NCBI RefSeq assembly: GCF_026342735.1
Contig: NZ_JAPEMM010000001.1
Coordinates: 4,402,001 to 4,466,000 of the forward strand
Length of the DNA: 64,000 bases
Source of the DNA: Streptomyces sp. NBC_00193
GTDB taxonomy: Bacteria; Actinomycetota; Actinomycetes; Streptomycetales; Streptomycetaceae
Reading direction: 5' to 3'
Positions 24,993-34,600 of the stretch are shown here, in pieces; within the stretch, counting starts at the first letter, position 1; every line of letters starts with the position of its first letter. A program made the translations under genes and the position numbers. Below the pieces are notes generated by a model. It worked only from the letters and a program-made list of their open reading frames with translations. It had not been told where the DNA came from and searched no databases.

Positions 24993-27900
24993 TCAGCCGA
25001 AGGACTTGATGCCGCGCCAGTCCACCGCGAGCACCGTCTTGACGGCGGCGTTCGTGTTGGTGGCGGACGGGTAGTACAGCTTCATGTTGCCGGTGTCGGC
25101 GTAGCGGACCCACAGGTCGGGGATCCGGTCTCCGCTGACGTCCGGGATGGCGATGATCGCCGAGATGTTGGTCGTCGTCCAGTTCGTCCCGTACGAGGTG
25201 TCGGCACCCTCGCGGGAGTTGGCCGCGAGCTTCAGAGAGTTGATGTCGACGCTGCCCGCGACGGATCCGGGCTTGCCGTGGCGGAGGTAGAGGGTGCCGG
25301 AGTCCAGGCTGCGCCACAGCAGGTCGGGCGTGTTGTCGAGGTCGATGTCGGCGATGTTGACGATCTCACGGGGACCCCAGGCGGAGCCCTCCATCAGCGT
25401 CGCGGTCTGGAAGGTGGCTCCGGTGTAGCCGGAGAGCAGCCAGAACTGGGTGCCGACCTTCACGGTGACGTCGGTCAGCTTGTCGCCGGTGATGTCGCCG
25501 ATCGCCTTCATCGACACCCAGGTGCTCGGGGCGGGGGTGTTGGACGGGAGGCGGATCGCGAGCCGGTCGTCCACGTTGAAGGTGCCGTAGCCGTCGCCGG
25601 GGTACAGGTAGAACGTGCCGTCCGGGTCCACGGCGAACAGGTCGGTGGACCCGTCGCCGGGGTAGACGTCCGCGTAGTGGGAGATCAGTGCGGCCTTGGT
25701 GCCGTTCCACCACGGTGTCTTCGGCGCGAGAACGGGCTTGCCGTCCGGGCCCATGGAGTAGGAGCCGGTCAGGCCGCCGTACAGTTCGCCGCCCGGGCTG
25801 CCCGGGTAGGAGAACAGGTTGGCGTTCGCGTCGATGATCATCAGGTCGGCGATGCCGTCGCCGCCGACGTCACCCGGGCCGTCGGCGGAGTCCCGCGGCG
25901 GCACGTAGGTGGCGTAGTCGGTGCGGGCGCTCACGTTGCCGAGCGAGTCCAGCGCGAACAGGTGCAGCCAGTTCGGGCCGGCGTGCGGGGGCTTGAGCGC
26001 GGGGACGGTGAAGGAACCGTTGACCGCGGTGACGTCGACGTAGACGCCTTCCCAGCCGTAGCGGAACTTCGCGGCGCCTTCGGAGGCGAAGGTCAAGGGA
26101 CCGGTTTCGCCGAACTTCACGGTCGCCCACGTGGCGCCGTCGGAGGTCGCGCGCTTGAAGGGCGTGGTCGCCTCGTCGACCGTCGGCGGCGGGGGCGCGG
26201 AGCCGTCGACGGTGATCCGGCAGGGCTCGGTGCCAGGAGGGAAGACCGTCGAGGTGGCGCCGGCGGCGTCCTGCGCCATGGCGTCCCAGGAGTACGTGGC
26301 CTTGTCCTCGAGCGGGAACGTGGCCGGGATCGTCAGCGATACGGTGCCGCCGCCCGCGGGGGCCGCGACGAGGGTGCCCGCCGGGACCGTGCCGCCGGTC
26401 TTCCAGAAGCGGAAGCGCACCTTGGACAGGTTGCCGTCGTCGTCCTTGGCCGTGGCCTTCAGGACGATGTTCGTCTTGCCGACCGTCACACCGCCGCCCG
26501 GGCCGGGCACGCAGGCGCCGCCGGGGGTGGAGCTGCCGTTGGTCGGCTCGGAGGGCGGGCGGTTGTAGTCCACCACGAACGTGGCGGAGGTGGCACGGAA
26601 CTTGCGCCAGGTCTGCGTGTCCGACTCGCTGGTGGCGCGCATGCCGAAGGTGATGTTCGTCCAGCCGTTGTCCGCGCCCTTCTGGGCGGCCCCGAGCACA
26701 CCGGAGTTGTCGAACGCCTCGTACTCGTCGGGGCAGGACGTGGACGACCAGCCGTGCGCGAAGGACTTCTTCTGCAGCAGCGTCGACCACGAAGGCTGCG
26801 CGTTCCACGTCGTACCGGAGGAGATGGAGCCGGTCAGGTAGAACTGGAACTCCCGGCTGGTGCAGGACCAGGAGTGGTTGTTCTGCACCTTGAAGGTCGC
26901 GCTGGTGACCTTGGCGCCCTTCATCTTCGGGTCGAAGCCCATGCGCCAGAACGAACGGCCCAGACCGCCGGTGTCCGACTCGTAGCCCACGCGGGCGTCG
27001 GAGGTGCCGGAGGAGAAGTTGGTGCCGTTGTAGAAACTGGAGTTCGGGTACGGCCGGTACGCGGTCGTCCAGGCCTGCCAGCCCGCGTTCATGGTCGGGT
27101 CGACGAAGACCGGGTACTTCACGGCCTGGTCGGCGAGCAGGCCCGTGCCGGCGACGTTCAGCGCGATGTGCGCGGCCCCGGTGTTGTCGCCCTCCAGGGC
27201 GATGGGCAGCTGGGCGGACTTCGCGCCGGGCTCGATGCCGCTCAGACCGGACAGCTTCAGGACGTCCGCCGACGTGGCGGTGGCGGTGCGGGAGGCGGTG
27301 CCCTCGGGCAGCTCGGGGTCGCGGCCGCTGGAGTCCCAGGCGAAGGGGGTCGGTATGGAACCGACTTCGGCGCCGTCCTTGTCGAGGACCGCCACGCGGT
27401 TGCCCTCGGTGTCGTGCCGGAAGGTGGCGGTCTGCGAACGCAGTCCGTAACGGACGTCGGCGAAGGCCTTGTTCTGGGCGGCCTGCGGGGTCTTCACGAT
27501 GAGGACCTGGGCGAAGCCGCCCTCCTCGCGGGCCACGAGCAGCAGGTCCACGCCCGGCAGCACCTCGGAGTAGAGGGCGCGCGGGCCGTCGAGCACCGGT
27601 GCGGGCAGAGCGCCCGGCCAGGTGTAGGCGATCGTGTGACCGCCGAACTCGACCTCGGCGAGAAGCGATTCACCGGGCACCTCGGCCCGGGCGAACGAGC
27701 GGTCCGCACGCGGCTTCTGGGCGCTGCCACTCGCGAAGCGCACCGGCAGGGCCGGGTTCACGGGCGAAACACCGAGCCCGCGGGGGGCCTTGTCGGAACG
27801 CTTGAGCTGGTTGTCGATCGGCGCCCACCGGCCGTCCGCGTCCTTCGCGCGCTGCGCGACGGCGTGTGTCTCGGAGCGTAGCTGTCCGTTGGGCAGCGCC

Positions 27901-28166
27901 CAGGTCAGCGAGGTCGCAGTGGTGACGGTGTCGATGAGTACCTGCTTGCCACTGCGAACGGCCTCGTCCACCGCGGTGGCTTCGTCCTTCGGGCCGGTGG
28001 ACGCCTGCTGGGCGTCACCGGCCTTGCCGCCGGCCGTCGCAGGAGCGGAGTCGGGCTGCCACCAGGTCAAGAGGGCAGCTGTGAGGGAGGCCAGCAAGAG
28101 GCCGATGGTCAAAGAGAGCCGCGTGCGCGTGCGCACGAAAGGGCTGATAAAGGGCGACGCGGGCAC
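24993..28166 (-). CDS. Exported DNRLRE / FG-GAP repeat protein
   Basis: A 1057-residue exported protein. The GTG start (GGGAG upstream) gives an N-terminal signal or anchor (LSLTIGLLLASLTAALLTWW). About residues 350-540 form a DNRLRE-like region (VDPTMNAGWQAWTTAYRPYP, FQFYLTGSISSGTTWNAQPS), and from about 770 there are at least five FG-GAP/VCBS calcium-site repeats (DVGGDGIADLMI; GDGSTDLFAV; GDITGDKLTDV; DIDLDNTPDLLW; DVSGDRIPDLWV). Such proteins often stand next to RHS toxins in Streptomyces. It is divergent from the RHS gene and may act with it at the surface; that is inference. Confidence 0.85.
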   Translation of the reverse strand: MPASPFISPFVRTRTRLSLTIGLLLASLTAALLTWWQPDSAPATAGGKAGDAQQASTGPKDEATAVDEAVRSGKQVLIDTVTTATSLTWALPNGQLRSETHAVAQRAKDADGRWAPIDNQLKRSDKAPRGLGVSPVNPALPVRFASGSAQKPRADRSFARAEVPGESLLAEVEFGGHTIAYTWPGALPAPVLDGPRALYSEVLPGVDLLLVAREEGGFAQVLIVKTPQAAQNKAFADVRYGLRSQTATFRHDTEGNRVAVLDKDGAEVGSIPTPFAWDSSGRDPELPEGTASRTATATSADVLKLSGLSGIEPGAKSAQLPIALEGDNTGAAHIALNVAGTGLLADQAVKYPVFVDPTMNAGWQAWTTAYRPYPNSSFYNGTNFSSGTSDARVGYESDTGGLGRSFWRMGFDPKMKGAKVTSATFKVQNNHSWSCTSREFQFYLTGSISSGTTWNAQPSWSTLLQKKSFAHGWSSTSCPDEYEAFDNSGVLGAAQKGADNGWTNITFGMRATSESDTQTWRKFRATSATFVVDYNRPPSEPTNGSSTPGGACVPGPGGGVTVGKTNIVLKATAKDDDGNLSKVRFRFWKTGGTVPAGTLVAAPAGGGTVSLTIPATFPLEDKATYSWDAMAQDAAGATSTVFPPGTEPCRITVDGSAPPPPTVDEATTPFKRATSDGATWATVKFGETGPLTFASEGAAKFRYGWEGVYVDVTAVNGSFTVPALKPPHAGPNWLHLFALDSLGNVSARTDYATYVPPRDSADGPGDVGGDGIADLMIIDANANLFSYPGSPGGELYGGLTGSYSMGPDGKPVLAPKTPWWNGTKAALISHYADVYPGDGSTDLFAVDPDGTFYLYPGDGYGTFNVDDRLAIRLPSNTPAPSTWVSMKAIGDITGDKLTDVTVKVGTQFWLLSGYTGATFQTATLMEGSAWGPREIVNIADIDLDNTPDLLWRSLDSGTLYLRHGKPGSVAGSVDINSLKLAANSREGADTSYGTNWTTTNISAIIAIPDVSGDRIPDLWVRYADTGNMKLYYPSATNTNAAVKTVLAVDWRGIKSFG

Positions 28167-28612
28167 GGCGGTCTACTCCCGTGGGAACCAGACGGACTGA
28201 GGACAGTACAACCAGCCCCAGACGGCAGGCCGCGGGGCAGAGAGCGGAGACACGATCACACAGTCCTCAGGGGGCGTCCATTGATGAGAATTTTATAAGA
28301 CCGTTACTCAGTGCGGGGATTTCCTTGACCATCCGTCACGCATGCCCCGCCTTGGGGTTGTTTGGTGCAAATTGAGGGCCGTAGATGTCCCGGATTGGGG
28401 CCCGTTTCTGGAAGGTGCTCGCTGGTCCCCGTTCATGGCGTACTGGTGCGTGAGGCAGTTCACTTCGCGGGTGCACAAGCGGAAGCAAACGTTCTTGCCC
28501 CTGTGTGACCGATGACGGAGAGTACGCACGCACGCGCCTGAGCCAGGCCTGTGCCTTTTGGTGCTTCCGCACCTCACTGTTGTCTGAATTGTCAGGGTGG
28601 GAGTCGACGCGC
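28167..28612. other. 446-bp divergent intergenic region, RHS locus
   Basis: No gene is supported here. It is more AT-rich than its surroundings and must hold both promoters. The reverse strand has a TATAAAAT at 28297-28290, a good -10 for the DNRLRE gene. TTGACC at 28325-28330 is a candidate -35 for the RHS gene. No long repeat is seen. Confidence 0.5.
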
Positions 28613-31600
28613 ATGCGTGCTTCAGGTCCGCTGTCATGGCTTGGGCGGGGACGCCTAGCCGTGACGGAGTCACAACGACGGCGCCGGCGGCGAAGCCGCA
28701 CGGCGACCGTCCTTTTGCTGTCCTCGATATTGACGGTGACGAGCCTGGGCGGGGAGGCGCTCGCCATCCCGGGGCCGGGCATGGACCGCGAGGAGTCGAC
28801 CACGACGGTCGACCTCCCGGACCTGCCGAAGGCGACCCAGCTCGACGGGGACGGCGGGGCGCAGAAGGCGCTGACCACGGCGCGCGAGGTGCCCGTCGAC
28901 CCCTACGACCCGAAGGCCACCGCCGCGTGGGCCGCGGGCACGGGCAATGCGACGCTGTCGGCGGCCACCCAGCCCGGTGCCACCGTCCCGGTCACCAACG
29001 GCCTGCCGATCGCCCTCGGCGTCCCCGAGGGCACCGACCCGGCCACCGTCGCGGGTGACTGGAAGGTCGAGCTCGCCTCACCGGCCACCTCGCAGGACGC
29101 AGGCGTGTCCGGTCTGGTCATGAAGGTGACCCCGCCGGCCACGGTCGACCCGGCCGCCCAGGTGTCCCTCAGCGTCGACACGACCGGCTTCGCCGACCTC
29201 TACGGACCGCAGGCCGCCGACCGCTTCGGCCTGGTGCTGCTGCCCGAGTGCGTCTACTCCTCCCCGAATGCGGGCGAGTGCGCGGACGAGGGCGGCGTCC
29301 AGACCATGTCGCTCAGCGCGGATCCGAACAAGCCGGACGAGACGAACAAGATCGAGCGTCTGAGCTCCACCGTGGAGACGGTGCCGGCGAAGGACGCTCC
29401 GACCGGGACCACGGCGGCGAAGGGCTCCCCGACCCGCAAGGTCCTCACCGGCACCCTGCCGGTGGCGCGCCTGCTCGCCGGCGGCTCCAGCTCCGCCGAG
29501 CCGGTCAACGCCTTGCTGGGCGAGGACGGCATGCCCGTCGTCAACGCCTCCCTGAGCGAGGGCGTCCAGCCCGCCGCCAACGCCACCGGCGGTTCGGCGG
29601 TCGGCATGCTCGACACCGGTTCCTCGGTGCAGGGCGACTTCACGGCCTCCCCGCTGCTGTCCTCCGGTGACTGGTCCGCCGGTTCCTCCTCCGGCGCCTT
29701 CACCTACGGGTACCAGGTGCAGACCCCGGAGACGGCCGGCGGTCTGATGCCGAAGGTCAACCTGTCCTACTCCTCGCAGTCGGTCGACGGCCGCACCTCC
29801 TCGACCAACAACCAGGCCTCGTGGATCGGTGACGGCTGGGACTACAACGCGGGCTCCATCACCCGCACGTACACCAACTGCCGCGAGGACTCGAAGAAGG
29901 CCGGCTCCAACAACGCCACGCACCGCACCGCGGACCTGTGCTGGGGCTCGGACAACGCCACCCTCTCCCTCGGCGGCATGACCACCGAGCTGGTGTGGGA
30001 CGCGGCCAAGGGCACCTGGACCACCTCCAACGGCGACGGCTCGAAGGTCGAGCGCCTCACCGGCCAGGCCACGGGCAACGGCGCGAAGGACGGCGAGTAC
30101 TGGGTCGTCACCACCAAGGACGGCACCAGGTACCACTTCGGCCTGAACAAGCTGCCCGGCTGGTCCGACCACGGCTCCGCCGCCGACGACCCGACCACGG
30201 ACTCCGTCCTCACGGTCCCCGTCTACGGCAACCACGCGGGCGAGGACTGCTACAAGGCGGGCGACTGGGCCGGCTCCTCCTGCACGCAGGGCTGGCGCTG
30301 GAGCCTCGACTACGTCGAGGACCTCCACGGCAACGCCATGTCGCTGTGGTGGAAGAAGGACCAGAACTACTACGCCCGCAACTTCAACTTCAAGTCTCCG
30401 GTCGTCTACGACCGCGACGGCTACCTGTCGCGCATCGACTACGGACAGCGCCGCGACACCATCTTCAGCACTGAGGCCCCGGCACGCATCGGCTTCAGCG
30501 TCGCCGAGCGCTGCTACACCGTCGGCAGCGTCGCCTGCACCGAGGACAACTTCAAGTCGAAGGACCCCGGCCAGTACCGGCCCTGGTTCGACACCCCGGC
30601 CGACCTGCGCTGCGAGTCCGGCAAGAAGTGCTGGAACGCCGGTCCGACCTTCTGGACCCGCAAGCGCCTCGACAAGATCACGACCTCGGCCCAGCGCCGT
30701 ACCGACACCACCGCCCGCCAGGTCGTGGACGTGTACCAGCTGAAGCAGAGCTTCGCCGAGCTGAAGACCGGCCCCAACACGGCCCTGTGGCTGGAGTCCA
30801 TCCAGCGCACCGGCTACGCCCGCAACGGCTCCACCGACGCCAGCGTGGCACTGAGCCCGGTCCGGTTCGAGTCGAACACCGAGGACATGCCGAACCGCGT
30901 CCTCGCGGTCAACCCGCAGCGCCCCGGGTTCTCCCGGCTGCGCATCGCGCGCGTCATCAACGAGTACGGCGGCGAGACCGTCGTCACGTACAAGCCCATC
31001 GAGGGCTCCTGCCTCTCCGGCCCGCTGCCCGGCAAGACCGACACGGCGGCGCTGAAGTCCAACGACCGCCTGTGCTACCCGTCCTTCTGGAACCCGGACC
31101 CCGAGGTCGAGGACATCGACTGGTTCCACAAGTACGTGGTCCAGTCCATCGAGGAGCTCCCGAACGTCGACGGCTCGTACGGGACGAAGACGGCCTACAC
31201 GTACAAGAACCCGGCCTGGAAGCTCGCCGACACCGAGTTCACCAAGAAGTCGACGCGTACGTACTCGCAGTTCGCGGGTGCCGAGCAGACCACCGTCATC
31301 ACCGGTAGCGAAGACCCGGCCATCGGCAGCAAGCAGTCCAAGGCCGTCACCCGGTACTTCCGCGGCATGGGCGACACCGTCCCGGTCAAGGACGTCCACG
31401 GCAACGTCATCAAGGCGTCGGACGGTTCGACCGTCTACGACCGCCAGGCCTTCGCCGGCCGTGTCGCCGAGGAACTCAGCTACAGCGCCGCGACCGACGC
31501 CGACACCAACTGGCTGTCCCGGAGCGTCACGATCCCCGAGGCCACGGAGCTGGCCAAGCGGAACCGCGACGACGGCCTGGACCCGCTGAAGGCCTGGCGG

Positions 31601-34600
31601 GTCACGGAGCCGGAGGAGATCGCGTACACGAAGTCCTCGGGCACCAACGAGGACGACCCGCGCACCCTCCGCGAGGTCCGTACGAAGACCACCTACGAGT
31701 CGGTGTACGGCCTGCCGACCCTGGTGGATTCCTCGGGCGACACCGGCAAGCCCGGTGACGAGTCCTGCACCAAGACGGAGTACCTGCACCAGACCGCGAA
31801 GAACCTCATCGGTCTCTCCAAGCAGGTCCTGGTCTCCCCGACCACCTGCGCCGCGGCGAACTTCGCCGACCTGTCGACGCTGAGCGGCGCCTTCCGCACC
31901 GCCTACGACGGCACGGCCTACGGCACCGCCCTGGCCGGCACCTCCCGTGGTCTGGCGACCGAGTCCTGGTCGCTGAACGGCGCGGGCACCGGCTTCCAGA
32001 GCAAGGGTACGAACGGGTTCGACGCGATCGGCCGTGTCATCCGGGGGACCGACCCGGACGGCAAGTCCTCCACGATCAGCTTCGACCCGCCGACCGGCCA
32101 GGTCTTCAAGGTCACCCAGTCGAACAGCCTCGGCCACACCCAGGTGCAGGAGCTGGAGCCGGGCCGCGCGGTCACCCTGAAGACGACCGACGCCAACGGC
32201 CTGGTGAGCGAAGCCGCGTTCGACCCGCTGGGCCGGATCTCCGAGGCGTGGGCCGCGGGCCGCACTCCCTCCCCGTCCGCGGTGCCCGACTTCCGGGCCG
32301 AGTACACGATCCCGCCGGAGGAGACCGACCCGGAAGACTCCAGCCTCAAGATCCGAAAGCCTCCGTTCGTCACCACGTACTCCCGGGGCGACGGGGGCCG
32401 GATCGAGACCTCGGTCACGCTCTACGACGGCCTCGGCCGCGAGCGTCAGTCCCTGGAGGAGCCGGAGAGCGGTGACGGCTACCTGGTCACCGACACCCTG
32501 TACAACAGCTCCGGCGAGGTGTGGCAGACCAACAACGCCTACCTGACCAAGGAAGCGAAGATCGGCGAGCTCTTCACGCCGCTCGCCGACACCGCGATAC
32601 CCAACATCACCCGCTACACCTACGACGGCCTCGGCCGCGTCCTGGCGGAGACCCCGTACATGAAGTACGTGGACCCCCAGACCCAGCAGACCTCCTCCAA
32701 GGAGTACCCGGAACGGGCCACCCGCTACGAGTACGGCCAGGACTGGTCGAAGATCATCAACCCGGCGGGCGCCTCGTCCTACCGGGTCTACACCGACGCC
32801 CTGGGCCGTACGGTGCGCACGGACAGCTTCAACTCCGCCGCGCCCAAGGGCTACACGTCCGTCTCCTACGAGTACGACGCCCGCGGCCAGCGGGTGAAGG
32901 CCACCAACTCGGCCGACCCGACGCACCCGTGGACCTGGACGTACGACCACCGCGGCCGGATGGACTCCACGACCGACCCGGACGCCGGTGTCAGCCGCAC
33001 CGAGTTCGACCACCTCGACCGGGTCGTCACGAGCACCAACGCCCGCGGCGTCAAGGTCTGGAACGAGTACGACCAGCTGTCGCGGCCGAAGCAGCAGCGC
33101 ATGAACGACGCCAACGGCACGCTGCTGGCCGACTTCACGTACGACAGCGCCCCGGGCGGCAAGGGAATGCCCGCCGCCGCCACCCGCTACACCGATGGCC
33201 TGGCCTACACCCAGAAGGTCAACGGCTACACGAAGGACTACCAGCCCACCTCGACCACCCTGTCGCTCCCGCAGCAGATGGTCGACACCTGGGGCTTCGC
33301 CAAGGACTACAACTACAGCTACAACTACAGCGACACGGGCAGGCTGGAGGACGCGCAGCTCCCGGCGGTCGGTGCGCTGGACGCCGAGAAGCTGGTCGTC
33401 CGCTACAACAAGGAGGGTCAGCCGCTCTCCGTCTCCGGCAAGGACTGGTACGGCTCCGAGACGGTCTACTCCCCGTACGGCCAGGTGCTCCGGTCGACCC
33501 TGGGCGCCCAGCCGTACCGCGTCTGGACGCAGAGCTCCTTCGACGAGTCCAGCGGTGAGCTGAAGGAGCAGGCGGTCTACCGGGAGCAGAACACCGCCAG
33601 TCTCGTCGGCGGCAACCTGGTCTCCAACCGGGCGTACTCCTACGACCCGGCCGGCAACGTCACCTCGGTCCAGGAGAAGTCCGTCGGGATCGAGGAGCGC
33701 CAGTGCTTCTCCTACGACCCGCTGGGTCAGCTGAAGTCGGCCTGGACCTCCAAGGAGCAGACCGCCTGCACCACCCCGAAGAAGACCGACGGCACCATGA
33801 ACGTCGTCGCGGGCAAGGACGGCTCCGGCTACTGGCAGGAGTACGAGTACGACCTCCTCGGCAACCGCACCAAGCTGACCGAGCGGAACCTCGCGGGTGA
33901 CACGGCGAAGGACGCCGTCACCACCTACGAGTACGGCAAGAACGCGGCGAAGGACCAGCCGCACACGCTGACCAAGGTGACGAAGAAGTACGTCACGCCG
34001 GCCGGCGCGCAGATCACGGCCGAGGCCACGCGCCTGTACGAGCTGACCGGCGAGACCAAGTCGGTCACGTCGGTGCAGAACGGCGACAAGCAGGACCTGA
34101 CCTGGACCTACGACGGCAAGGTCGACCGGATCACGGGCCAGGGCTCGGGCGGCAAGAGCCCGTACGTGGGTCTCGGCCAGAAGTGCCTCGACCTCAAGTC
34201 CGGGCTCGCGAGCGCCGGCAACGCCATCCAGCTGTACCAGTGCAACGGCACCGTGGCCCAGGCATGGCACTTCGACCCGGTCCCGGGCCAGGCGGACGCC
34301 AAGCTGGGCACCCTGGAGGTCTACGACACCTGGTGCATCCAGCCGGCCTCGAACACGGCGGGCGCTGCGGCCCAGGTGCAGAAGTGCGACGGCTCCGCCG
34401 CGCAGCAGCTGAAGCGCAACGCCTCGGGTCAGCTGACCCACGCCCCGTCCGGTCTGTGCCTCGCGGTACAGGGCGGGACGAACGCCAACGCGACGCCGAT
34501 CGTCCTGGCCACCTGTGACGCGGCGCAGGCCGCCCAGCAGTGGCTGCCGCAGAACGACACCCGTCACATCTACGGTCCCGACGGTTCGAGCCTGCTGACC

